Of a DNA stretch of 15,739 nt, positions 6,253 through 13,944 are shown one piece after another. Position numbers and translations under genes: made by a program. The stretch is from Actinomycetes bacterium (lineage in GTDB: Bacteria; Actinomycetota; Acidimicrobiia; Acidimicrobiales; RAAP-2), in NCBI GenBank assembly GCA_021787255.1, contig JAJYMD010000019.1, forward strand, positions 1 to 15,739, given 5' to 3'. Numbering within the stretch: the stretch's first letter is position 1; each line of letters starts with the position of its first letter. The notes beneath the pieces are model-generated. The model saw only the letters and a program-made list of their open reading frames with translations. It was not told the DNA's origin and did no database searches.

Positions 6253-7395
6253 ATGACACGATCAATCATGAGGGTCCGAAAAGGGTCCAAGTGGCGTCGC
6301 ACGCCGAAGTGGGCGACGGCGCTCGCCGCGTTGCTCCTGGGCTTGGCGTGGGCAGGCGGCGGTGTGGCATCGGCGACGACGCACGGAGGGCACAAGGCCG
6401 CGCAGCCCAAGATCACACTTCCGAAGGAACCGTTCCTCGGCGTGACCGTCAACACGTCGAAGTTCAAGAAGAAGCCGCCGTACACGATCGCGTTCGCAGA
6501 CGCGGGCCTCACAAACTCCTTCCTCGTGATGGAGTACGCGGAATTCAAGTGGGGCGTCGGTTCCGAGCATGGCCTGGTGAAGCCGATCTTCACGAACGCC
6601 GAGGCGACAGTGACAAAGCAGATCGGTGACATCGACAGCCTGCTCACCCAGCACGTGGACGCGATCATCCTGAACGCGACCGATGCCAGTGCCCTGTGCC
6701 CGTCGATCACAAAGGCAGAGTCCCAGGGCGTCCCCGTCTTCGTCGTCGAGCGTGCCGTCAATTGCTCGACGTACACGGAGTTCCTGAACGACCGGGACGA
6801 CCAGGACGGCTATCTGCAGGGCGAGTTCGTCGCCAGCCGTTTGCACGGAAAGGGCAACGTCGTCGTGGTCGGCGGGCATCAGGGCAATGGCGCAACGGAG
6901 CAGGAAGTGGATGCAGGTGAGTCGGTGCTCAAGCACTATCCGGGGATCCACATCCTGACGACGATCTTCGCGACATACACACCGAGCAAGTGCGAGCAGG
7001 AGATGCGGCCGGTCCTGGCGCGCTACCCCTCCATCCAGGCGATCGAGTCGATCAGTGGCAACCAGGGCATCGGTTGCTACAACGCCGTCAAGCAGGCCGG
7101 GAGGGTGAGCCAGATCAAGGCGTGGACCGGTGACACAGCGAACGCATGGATGAAGGTGGTGGCGAGGACCCACATTGCGTCGGACTTCACGCCTATCCCG
7201 GTCAAGGTGGCGTACTACGCGGTCCGTCAGGCGGTGAAGGCCCTCGAAGGGAAGCCGATCCCGAAGGACTTCATCGTGCCGAAGCCGAACATCACGAGCG
7301 CGAACGTGCAGCACTTCGCGAGGATGAACTACCCGACAGGATGGTGGTACACGGGCGGCATGCCCTGCAGCTACACACCCTATTGCAAGAAGTGA
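6253..7395 (+). CDS. Sugar ABC transporter substrate-binding protein, secreted
   Basis: A 380-residue periplasmic-binding protein of the RbsB-like Peripla_BP_4 family. The N-terminus is a signal peptide: basic residues up to 19, a hydrophobic stretch at about 21-39, and an Ala-Ser-Ala site suggesting cleavage after residue 41. There is no lipobox cysteine, unlike many Gram-positive binding proteins. The body begins near PPYTIAFADAGLTNSF (75-90), and a hinge segment VDAIILNATDASAL (135-148) is typical of the family. Six cysteines remain (149, 171, 247, 275, 372, 378), suggesting up to three disulfides, two of them close to the C-terminus. GAGGGGAG about 9 bp upstream of ATG 6253 supports the start. 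ATG 6268 is a weaker alternative. The stop overlaps the next gene's GTG by 4 bp. It delivers the substrate to the permeases on either side of it. Confidence 0.9.
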   Translation: MTRSIMRVRKGSKWRRTPKWATALAALLLGLAWAGGGVASATTHGGHKAAQPKITLPKEPFLGVTVNTSKFKKKPPYTIAFADAGLTNSFLVMEYAEFKWGVGSEHGLVKPIFTNAEATVTKQIGDIDSLLTQHVDAIILNATDASALCPSITKAESQGVPVFVVERAVNCSTYTEFLNDRDDQDGYLQGEFVASRLHGKGNVVVVGGHQGNGATEQEVDAGESVLKHYPGIHILTTIFATYTPSKCEQEMRPVLARYPSIQAIESISGNQGIGCYNAVKQAGRVSQIKAWTGDTANAWMKVVARTHIASDFTPIPVKVAYYAVRQAVKALEGKPIPKDFIVPKPNITSANVQHFARMNYPTGWWYTGGMPCSYTPYCKK

Positions 7396-7550
7396 CCGAC
7401 CTGCTGTACGACGTCGGCACCGGAGAGGCAGTCGCCCCTCCGGTGCCGACGGTGTCCGTCGAGCACGTGTGGAAGCGCTACGAGGCTGCCGACGTGCTGC
7501 GGGACGTGAGCGTCGAGTTCTACTCGGGCCAGGTCCACGCGATCGTCGGA

Positions 7551-7553
7551 TAG
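7551..7553 (+). other. In-frame amber codon inside the Walker A motif
   Basis: The context is ATC GTC GGA TAG AAC GGA GCG GGC AAG AGC ACC. The flanking codons encode the P-loop residues GxNGAGKST, with the stop replacing the variable residue after the first Gly. Changing the T of TAG to G or C restores the family consensus GENGAGKST or GQNGAGKST. Confidence 0.95.
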
Positions 7554-7577
7554 AACGGAGCGGGCAAGAGCACCCTG

Positions 7578-10013
7578 GTGAAGATCGTGGCCGGAGAGAC
7601 CCAGCCGACCCGCGGCCGGCTGCTCGTGCGTGGATCGCCGGTGCACCTTCGCTCGCCAGCAGACGGGGTCGCGCGCGGAATTGCCTGTGTGTACCAAGAG
7701 CTGACCCTCCTCGACAATCTGTCGGTTCCCGAGAACGTGCTGCTCGGCGTCGAGCCTCGGCGCAAGGGTGGTGTCCTGCGCCGAGAGGAGCTCGAGGCAC
7801 GGGCTGCCGACCGGCTCGGGGCAGTGGGGCTCCAGGAGATAGGCAAGGAACGGATCGGCCAGCTTCCGGTCGGGGTCCAGAGCCTCATCGAGGTGGCGAA
7901 GTGGGGAGCCCGAGCGGCGAGCGTCCTGATCCTCGACGAACCGACGTCCGCGCTTCGTGCCCAGGAGTCCGAGCTCCTCTTCGACGCGGTCGAGACTCTG
8001 CGATCGCGCGGTGTGGCGCTGATCTACATCTCGCACCGGCTGGACGAGGTGGTGCGCCTGGCCGACGTGGTGACCGTGCTCCGGGACGGCGCGGTCGCGG
8101 GCGCGTTGAGGCGGGGGGAGATCGATGAGGAAGCCCTCATCGGGCTCATGGTCGGAGGGACGAGGAGAGCGCGCGGTCGTCGAGGAGCGAGAGCGGTCGA
8201 CGCCCTCACGCGCCCTGCTGCGCTCAGCGTGGAGCGGCTGAGCGGAGAGCGGTTCTCCGACGTGTCGTTCTCCGTTCCACCCGGAACGATCCTCGGAATT
8301 GCCGGACAGGTGGGGAGCGGTGTGGAGGAGCTGGCGGAGACGATCGCAGGTTGGCGCAAGCCGACCGCCGGAGAGGTCCGCTGTCACGGCCGGCCCTGCC
8401 CCCCTGGCAGCGTCCGCAAGGCGCGGCAGCTGGGCCTGGTCTTCCTCCCGGCGGATCGCAAGGTGGACGGGCTCGCTCAGAACCGACCCGCCGGGGAGAA
8501 CGTCGCCGCCGGCATACGGTCCAAGTCGGCTCGTTGGGGAGTCGTCTCTCCGGGCGCGCGGCGAGCCGCGGTCGAAGCCGCCGCCCGCAGCGCGCGGCTC
8601 GATCCCCAATTGCTCGGGCGTCCTACGCTGCGGATGAGCGGCGGCCAGCAGCAGAAGGTCTTGCTCGCGCAATGCCTCGCCGCCGAGCCGGACACCTTGG
8701 TGGTGGTGGAGCCCACCCGCGGTGTCGACGTCGCCGCACGCGAGGAGATCCACGCGTCGCTCCGAGACGCCTGCCGAGAGCGGAGCATGGCCGCGATCGT
8801 CGCGTCCTCCGACAGCTCGGAGCTGATCGACCTTTGCGACAAGATCGCAGTGATCCGCGCGGGCCACATCACCGAGCTCCTCGACGTGGACAAGATGACG
8901 AGGGAATCGCTGCTTGCAGCGATGTCGGGTCCCCTCGACGACCGCTCTACGGCTCGGCCCACTCCCTCCGGAGACGACGGGGCGACCGGCTCGAACGACC
9001 ACCCGACTGATGGTCGATCAGAAATGGGCGCAATTCCGAGGCGGGTCAGCGCCGGCCCCGGTCTTCGCATCCCGGTCTCGGGCAACAGCGTGCTCGCGCT
9101 TCCGGCGCTCCTCGGAGCGCTCGCCCTTGCGACTGCTCTGTCGTTCGCTTCACGCTATTTCTTGACGGCGAGCAACCTCGGGAGCCTGGGTCGCGAGGTC
9201 GTCGTCCTTGGGCTCGCCAGTTTGGGAGAGATGCTGGTCATCCTCCTCGCCGGCATCGACCTGAGCGTCGGCGCGGTCATCACGCTGACCAATCTCGTCT
9301 CGAGCGCGCTGCTCATGCACATGAGCTCGGCGTTTGCGGTGCCGCTCAGCCTGTGCGTCGGCGCGGCAAGTGGGCTGCTCTGCGGCACGGGTGTCATCCT
9401 CGGGCTGCCAGCCTTCCTCGTCACCTATGCAGTCAGCCTCGTCGAAGGGGGCGTGGCGCTGATCTGGTTCTCTCGGAGCGTCGGTCCAGTGCCGAAGAGC
9501 TTCTGGCGGTTGGCCAGCGCGTCGGTCGGACGGGTGCCGGTCGCGACCATTGGCTTGCTCTGCGTGGTCGTCCTGCTCTTCGCGTTTCTCCGCTCGACTG
9601 CGGTCGGGCGGCATTGGTTCGCAGTTGGCCGAGACGTCGTCTCTTCCCGCCGAAGCGGGCTATCGGTGCGATGGATCGTGTTCATGCCATATCTGCTCAG
9701 CGGCATTCTTGCTGCATCAGCGGGGATATTCCTTACCGCCCGCGTCGGCGGGGGGCTCCCGGGATCAGGGACAAATGTGACGCTCGATGCGATCGCGGCG
9801 GTCATGCTCGGAGGCGCGAGCTTCTTCGGCGGGCGAATCAGCGTCGTAGGGACGATCCTCGGTGTCATCGTCCTGACTCTTGTCGACAATGGCCTCGATC
9901 TCCTGCACATCAACCCGTTCTTGAACGAGGTCGTGCTGGGCGTGATCGTGCTGCTGGTCGTGGGCAGCTGGTCGGTCGCGCGACGACCACGTCGTGGCGA
10001 ACGGGTGATTTGA
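7578..10013 (+). CDS. Open remainder after the amber codon: ABC ATPase lacking Walker A, fused to RbsC-like permease
   Basis: From GTG 7578 this frame encodes 811 residues. The rest of the first nucleotide-binding domain shows the Q-loop region VYQELTLLDNLSVPENV (38-54), a diverged signature LPVGVQSLIEVAK, Walker B VLILDEPTSAL (116-126) and the H-loop ISHR. The second, RbsA-type domain has a degenerate P-loop GIAGQVGSGVEEL, signature MSGGQQQK (353-360) and VVVEPTRGVDV, where Val replaces the usual Walker B Asp. A hydrophilic linker of about 35 residues (452-487) leads into a permease with hydrophobic segments from about 505 to 798. This permease contains LLAGIDLSVGA (556-566) and AIAAVMLGGASFFGGR (738-753). 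There is no stop and no ribosome binding site at the junction (ATG 9024 has none), so the fusion appears genuine. Whether this remainder is translated alone depends on reinitiation just after the amber codon; without Walker A it would not be a normal ATPase. Confidence 0.75.
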   Translation: MKIVAGETQPTRGRLLVRGSPVHLRSPADGVARGIACVYQELTLLDNLSVPENVLLGVEPRRKGGVLRREELEARAADRLGAVGLQEIGKERIGQLPVGVQSLIEVAKWGARAASVLILDEPTSALRAQESELLFDAVETLRSRGVALIYISHRLDEVVRLADVVTVLRDGAVAGALRRGEIDEEALIGLMVGGTRRARGRRGARAVDALTRPAALSVERLSGERFSDVSFSVPPGTILGIAGQVGSGVEELAETIAGWRKPTAGEVRCHGRPCPPGSVRKARQLGLVFLPADRKVDGLAQNRPAGENVAAGIRSKSARWGVVSPGARRAAVEAAARSARLDPQLLGRPTLRMSGGQQQKVLLAQCLAAEPDTLVVVEPTRGVDVAAREEIHASLRDACRERSMAAIVASSDSSELIDLCDKIAVIRAGHITELLDVDKMTRESLLAAMSGPLDDRSTARPTPSGDDGATGSNDHPTDGRSEMGAIPRRVSAGPGLRIPVSGNSVLALPALLGALALATALSFASRYFLTASNLGSLGREVVVLGLASLGEMLVILLAGIDLSVGAVITLTNLVSSALLMHMSSAFAVPLSLCVGAASGLLCGTGVILGLPAFLVTYAVSLVEGGVALIWFSRSVGPVPKSFWRLASASVGRVPVATIGLLCVVVLLFAFLRSTAVGRHWFAVGRDVVSSRRSGLSVRWIVFMPYLLSGILAASAGIFLTARVGGGLPGSGTNVTLDAIAAVMLGGASFFGGRISVVGTILGVIVLTLVDNGLDLLHINPFLNEVVLGVIVLLVVGSWSVARRPRRGERVI

Positions 10014-10076
10014 CGTCCGGGTCGTTGGCCCGTGCTCTCGCAAGCCGCGCAAAGGAAGGAAGAAGGAACGCAACAC

Positions 10077-11591
10077 ATGAGTGAACGTGCTCGTGATCGT
10101 TACGATGTGGTCGTCGTGGGGGGCGGGAATGCTGCCCTGTGTGCCGCTCTGGCTGCGGCTGAGGCGGGCGCTTCCGTGCTCGTGCTGGAACGAGCACCCT
10201 ACGAAGAGCGAGGTGGCAACTCGACCTTCACCGCCGGTGCGATGCGCTTTGCCTATCGGGGCGTGGAGGACATCCTCTCGCTCGTGCCGGACTTGTCCGC
10301 TGACCAGATAGCGAAGACGGAATTCGGCACCTACCCGGCAGAGCAGTTTCTGGATGACATGGGCAGAGTCACCGAGTACCGATGCGATCCGGACTTGGCG
10401 GAGATCCTCGTGAACCGGAGCTTCGAGACCATGCAGTGGATGGCGTCTCGAGGCGTGCGATTCGCGCCGATGTATGGTCGGCAGGCCTATAACATCGGTG
10501 GACGGTTCTCCTTCTGGGGTGGCCTCACTCTGGAAGCGGTGGGTGGCGGTCCCGGATTGGTGGACGCCCTGACGACCTCGGTGAACAAGGCTGGAGCCAC
10601 CATTGAGTACGGGGCACGTGCCATCGACCTGATGACGCAAGGTCGCGTGGTGACCGGTGTGCGCTATTTCCAAGAGGACAAGGAAAGCACCGTGGTCGCC
10701 GGCGCAGTGGTCCTGGCGAGCGGTGGGTTCGAGGCCAATGTCGAATGGCGGACCAGGTACCTCGGCCCAGGCTGGGACCTCGCGAAGGTGCGCGGAACCC
10801 GGTTCAACACGGGTGACGGCATCAAGATGGCCCTCGAGGCGGGAGCGATGTCCTGGGGCAACTGGTCAGGAGCTCACGCAGTGGGGTGGGACCTGAACGC
10901 GCCTCCATTCGGGGACCTCGCGGTGGGCGACGCCTTCCAGAAGCACAGCTATCCGCTCTCCATCATGGTCAATGCGGAGGGGCGACGCTTCCTGGACGAA
11001 GGCGCCGACTTCCGGAACTACACGTATGCGAAGTACGGGAGGGTCATCCTGGCCCAGCCCCATCAGTTCGCGTGGCAGGTCTTCGACTCGAAGACGATCC
11101 CGCTGCTTCGGGACGAGTACCGGATCCGGCGAGTGACCAAGGTCAGCGCTTCGACGCTCGAGGAGCTGGCCCAGAAGCTCGAGGGAGTGGACTCGTCCCA
11201 GTTCCTCCGTACGGTCTCCGAGTACAACGCGGCGGTCATGACCGACGTACCCTTCAACCCGAACGTGAAGGATGGGCGGGGAACGAAGGGGCTCGCGATC
11301 GAGAAGTCCAATTGGGCGAACACGATCGACACCCCCCCATTCGAGGCGTACGCGGTGACGTGTGGCATCACGTTCACGTTTGGAGGCGTGCGGATCAACG
11401 AGTCCGCCCAGGTGATCGACACGGAAGGAGAGCCGATCCACGGACTGTACGCGGCAGGAGAGCTCGTCGGAGGGCTGTTCTATTTCAACTACCCGGGAGG
11501 GACCGGACTGATGAACGGATCAGTGTTCGGCCGGATCGCTGGCCGGAAGGCCGCCGAGAACCTGGGCGCGGCAGAAGCACGATCCGCCTGA
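10077..11591 (+). CDS. tcuA-like: FAD-dependent dehydrogenase resembling tricarballylate dehydrogenase TcuA
   Basis: A 504-residue flavoprotein of the fumarate reductase/succinate dehydrogenase flavoprotein superfamily (FAD_binding_2). The FAD-binding Rossmann start is VVVVGGGNAALCAALAAAEA (11-30), with the ribose-binding Glu38 at the end of the second strand. GGNSTFTAGAMRF (46-58) follows. TGDGIKMALEAGA (245-257) and MVNAEGRRFLDEG (298-310) are also typical. The C-terminal FAD segment is GLYAAGELVGGLFYFNYPGG (456-475). The N-terminal half closely follows the TcuA pattern as I recall it; TcuA oxidises tricarballylate to cis-aconitate. Related proteins act on other dicarboxylates and ketosteroids, so the substrate is tentative. 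ATG 10077 is supported by AAGGAA about 8 bp upstream. The gene follows the transporter fusion after 63 bp. The usual electron-transfer partner TcuB is not seen nearby. The first 60 codons end in A or T about 40 percent of the time, more than most genes here. Confidence 0.82.
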   Translation: MSERARDRYDVVVVGGGNAALCAALAAAEAGASVLVLERAPYEERGGNSTFTAGAMRFAYRGVEDILSLVPDLSADQIAKTEFGTYPAEQFLDDMGRVTEYRCDPDLAEILVNRSFETMQWMASRGVRFAPMYGRQAYNIGGRFSFWGGLTLEAVGGGPGLVDALTTSVNKAGATIEYGARAIDLMTQGRVVTGVRYFQEDKESTVVAGAVVLASGGFEANVEWRTRYLGPGWDLAKVRGTRFNTGDGIKMALEAGAMSWGNWSGAHAVGWDLNAPPFGDLAVGDAFQKHSYPLSIMVNAEGRRFLDEGADFRNYTYAKYGRVILAQPHQFAWQVFDSKTIPLLRDEYRIRRVTKVSASTLEELAQKLEGVDSSQFLRTVSEYNAAVMTDVPFNPNVKDGRGTKGLAIEKSNWANTIDTPPFEAYAVTCGITFTFGGVRINESAQVIDTEGEPIHGLYAAGELVGGLFYFNYPGGTGLMNGSVFGRIAGRKAAENLGAAEARSA

Positions 11592-11683
11592 CGCGTGGGG
11601 TTGCCCGCGAGGCGGCCAGTGGATCGACCACGTACGAGAAGAGCGTTCGAGTAGCCAGCCGAGAGAAAGAGAGACCGAGGAAG

Positions 11684-13000
11684 GTGTCTTCGCCGAAGCA
11701 GAGCATATCCGAGCTGTCCGAAATGATGTGGAACGGCGAGCTCGATCTCGCTCATGATGCCCATCCCGTGCATTCACGCTTCCCCTGGGGAGAGGAGATC
11801 GCCGACGGCCTGCTCGTGTTCAAGGGTACCGCGAGCGCCAACACCATCGACACTGGGAACGGTCTCGTGATGCTCGATACCGGTGGGCAGCCGGACACCG
11901 AGGATCTGTACCGAGCCGTGCGCAAATGGCGAGCGCGGACGCCTCTCGTGTCGGCGGTGTTCTCGCACCATCATGTCGATCATGTGTTCGGAACGGGACC
12001 ATTCGAGAGAGAAGCAACCGAGCGTGGCCTGTCGAGACCCGTCGTGTACGGGCACGCAGGCCTTCGCGGCAATTTCGATCGGTACCTTCGGACCCCGGGA
12101 TGGAACGTCGCGATCAACATGCGGCAGTTCGGTCGAGGCGGCATCGAGTTCGCCATGCCCGATCACTTCCGGTATCCGGACGTGACGTATGAGCAGAAGC
12201 TCACGTTCAGCGTGGGGTCTCTCAGTTTCGAGTTGCACCACGCACGTGGTGAGACGGACGACGCGACGTGGACCTGGGTGCCCGAACGTCGCTTCCTGCA
12301 CCCTGGCGACCTCTTCATCTGGGCCGTTCCGAACGCCGGTAACCCACAAAAGGTGCAGCGCTTCGTGGGTGAATGGGCGGTGGCACTGCGTGAAATGGCA
12401 GGGTTGGGAGCAGAGGTCCTGCTTCCGGGGCATGGTCTCCCCGTCATCGGAGCAGATCGGGTACGGGAAGCCCTGAGCGACACGGCCGAGTACCTGGAAT
12501 CGATAGAAGCGCAGGTCCTGGCACAGATGGAGCTCGGTCTTGCGTTGGACGAGATCCTGCACAACGTGACGGTGCCGGCTCGTCTGCAGGACAAGCCATA
12601 CCTGCAGGCGGTGTACGACCACCCGGAATTCCTCGTCCGCAACGTGTGGCGCCAGTTCGGCGGCTGGTACGACGGACAGCCGGATCACCTCCTGCCTGCT
12701 CCCCGAGCCGAGGAGGCGGCCGAGTGGATCCGCCTGGCTGGGGGAACGGCAGCCGTGCTGTCTCGCGCCGAGCAGCTGCTCGAAGGAGGCAACGCGCGCC
12801 TTGCCTGTCATCTCATAGAGCATGCCGTGGTCGCGGACCCGAAGTCGGACGCGGTGCACGAGTTGCGCGCACGGGTCTACCGAGCGCGAGCCGAAGGCGA
12901 ATCGGCGTCGATGGCGCGCAACATCTTCGCCCACAGCGCACGCTCGAGCGAGGCGGGCGTGCGAGATCTCGCGGTCAAGAAGGAAGGCGGCGGGACGTGA
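11684..13000 (+). CDS. Metallo-beta-lactamase-fold hydrolase with alkylsulfatase-type C-terminal half
   Basis: About 438 residues from GTG 11684. The N-terminal half is a metallo-beta-lactamase domain (about 36-255) with the zinc motif HHHVDH at 95-100 (H95, H97, D99, H100), an aspartate-containing strand at MLDTG (63-67), HARGETDD at 186-193, HPGD at 206-209 and LPGH at 247-250. The C-terminal half (about 310-420) matches the dimerisation domain of type III alkyl sulfatases (SdsA1/YjcS): FGGWYDGQPDHLLPAP followed by the LAGG helix, ACHLIEHAVVADP and NIFAHSAR. The SCP2-like third domain of those sulfatases is absent. The protein probably hydrolyses a sulfate ester or similar bond. Start choice: GTG 11684 has GAGG only 3 bp upstream, which is tight. 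ATG 11723 lacks a site, but the family usually has the residues encoded between them (EMMWNGEL). The next gene begins 1 bp after the stop. No signal peptide is visible. Confidence 0.85.
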   Translation: MSSPKQSISELSEMMWNGELDLAHDAHPVHSRFPWGEEIADGLLVFKGTASANTIDTGNGLVMLDTGGQPDTEDLYRAVRKWRARTPLVSAVFSHHHVDHVFGTGPFEREATERGLSRPVVYGHAGLRGNFDRYLRTPGWNVAINMRQFGRGGIEFAMPDHFRYPDVTYEQKLTFSVGSLSFELHHARGETDDATWTWVPERRFLHPGDLFIWAVPNAGNPQKVQRFVGEWAVALREMAGLGAEVLLPGHGLPVIGADRVREALSDTAEYLESIEAQVLAQMELGLALDEILHNVTVPARLQDKPYLQAVYDHPEFLVRNVWRQFGGWYDGQPDHLLPAPRAEEAAEWIRLAGGTAAVLSRAEQLLEGGNARLACHLIEHAVVADPKSDAVHELRARVYRARAEGESASMARNIFAHSARSSEAGVRDLAVKKEGGGT

Positions 13001-13001
13001 C

Positions 13002-13838
13002 ATGGCTGTGGTGAAGCTGGAGGGGCGCGCCGCCAGCGACGGCACGGGCGGGCTGAGCACGGAGCTTGGCGCGTCGAGCGGGGAAAGACGGCGCAATTAC
13101 CACTACGTGACGTACGTGGCCAGCTTTGGCTGTGGGATCGCAATCTGGTATGTGGCAGCCAAGCTTGCGAGGAGCAATCTGTTCCCGACACCGGGCCTGA
13201 TCGTGCGGACCGCGAGCAGTCTCGCCTCGAAAGGTGTCTTGCTCTCGGACATCGGCATCAGCATGATGCGGGTAGGCGTGGGGTTCTTCGGCGGCGTCAG
13301 CGTTGCGGTTCCAGTGGGCCTTGCGATGGCTGAGAACCGCTGGATCCGCGGTGCGCTCGAGCCTTGGGTGCAGTTCTTTCGCGCGGTCCCACCGCTCGCG
13401 CTGATTCCCCTCGTCATCATCCTGCTCGGGATCGGAGAGCTCCCGAAGTTCATCGTGATCGGTCTGGCTGCGTTCCTGCCGACTACCGTTGCGGTCTATC
13501 AGGGCGTAACGGACGTCGACGTGAACCTGGTCAATGCGGCTCGAGTCCTGGGAGCGTCGCGACCGTCCCTCTTCGTACGTGTAGTGATCCCTGCGGCAAG
13601 CCCGATGATATTGACTGGGATGCGAATCGCGTTGGGAAACGCCTGGGCGACGCTGGTAGCGGCCGAGCTCATCGCCTCGACGTCCGGTCTGGGCTACATG
13701 GCGTCACAGGGCCAGGTCTATTTCGACGTTCCCGAGATCTATCTGGCCGTTGTGCTGATCGGGATCCTGGGTGTCGTGATGGACAGAATTCTGTATCTCA
13801 CGCAACAACGCTTGACGTCTTGGCAGGATCGACGATGA
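13002..13838 (+). CDS. ssuC-like: ABC transporter permease, nitrate/sulfonate/taurine type
   Basis: A 278-residue inner membrane permease of the SsuC/TauC class (BPD_transp_1). The first 33 residues are hydrophilic. Hydrophobic segments follow at about 38-54, 88-110, 124-144, 147-167, 196-222 and 246-262. The cytoplasmic EAA loop reads AARVLGASRPSLFVRVVIPA (179-198), the contact site for the ATPase, and the LPKFIVIGLAAFLPT stretch (147-161) is typical of SsuC homologues. The ATG at 13002 lies one base after the hydrolase stop, so the two genes are very likely cotranscribed and coupled. It would form the channel for an anionic organic substrate such as a sulfonate. The exact substrate cannot be told from the permease. 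Confidence 0.92.
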   Translation: MAVVKLEGRAASDGTGGLSTELGASSGERRRNYHYVTYVASFGCGIAIWYVAAKLARSNLFPTPGLIVRTASSLASKGVLLSDIGISMMRVGVGFFGGVSVAVPVGLAMAENRWIRGALEPWVQFFRAVPPLALIPLVIILLGIGELPKFIVIGLAAFLPTTVAVYQGVTDVDVNLVNAARVLGASRPSLFVRVVIPAASPMILTGMRIALGNAWATLVAAELIASTSGLGYMASQGQVYFDVPEIYLAVVLIGILGVVMDRILYLTQQRLTSWQDRR

Positions 13839-13933
13839 ACGGGCGGCGGAGGTCGCAGCGTACCTGTGTGGCGTCGAACGGCGGGTGCAAGGACGCGCCG
13901 GCGGGTCCGAGCCTCGGAACGATCCTCGAGTGA
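13835..13933 (+). CDS. Possible 32-residue ORF between permease and ATPase
   Basis: ATG 13835 overlaps the TGA of the permease gene as ATGA. The frame runs to TGA at 13931-13933, ending 11 bp before the ATPase start. It thus fills almost the entire gap between two genes that are usually adjacent. The peptide begins MNGRRRSQRTCVASNGGC, with two cysteines (11 and 18) and a basic N-terminus. It has no recognised family and no independent ribosome binding site, so it would rely on coupling to the permease. It may equally be a chance reading frame in a spacer. Confidence 0.3.
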   Translation: MNGRRRSQRTCVASNGGCKDAPAGPSLGTILE

Positions 13934-13944
13934 CGGGGGAAAAG

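Larger units (their letters stand above)
7392..10013 (+). pseudogene. Ribose-type ABC ATPase fused to permease, interrupted by TAG in Walker A
   Basis: The full-length frame begins at GTG 7392, overlapping the TGA of the binding protein gene as GTGA, and would encode 873 residues. Codon 54 (7551-7553) is TAG. It falls inside the first Walker A motif, which reads V-G-stop-N-G-A-G-K-S-T-L, where homologues carry Glu or Gln (GAG or CAG, each one base from TAG). Everything before and after stays in the same frame and keeps family motifs for another 2.4 kb, so this is a single nonsense change rather than decay. The first 53 residues hold the A-loop region (VEHVWKRYEAADVLRDVSVEF). Possible explanations are a recent inactivating mutation, a sequencing or assembly error, or readthrough. 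Reinitiation at GTG 7578 would give a protein without Walker A. Starts further downstream (GTG 7443) are possible. Confidence 0.85.

Noticed and set aside
9024..10013. Separate permease gene starting at ATG 9024
   Set aside because: No ribosome binding site precedes it, and the frame is continuous with the ATPase domain through a linker.
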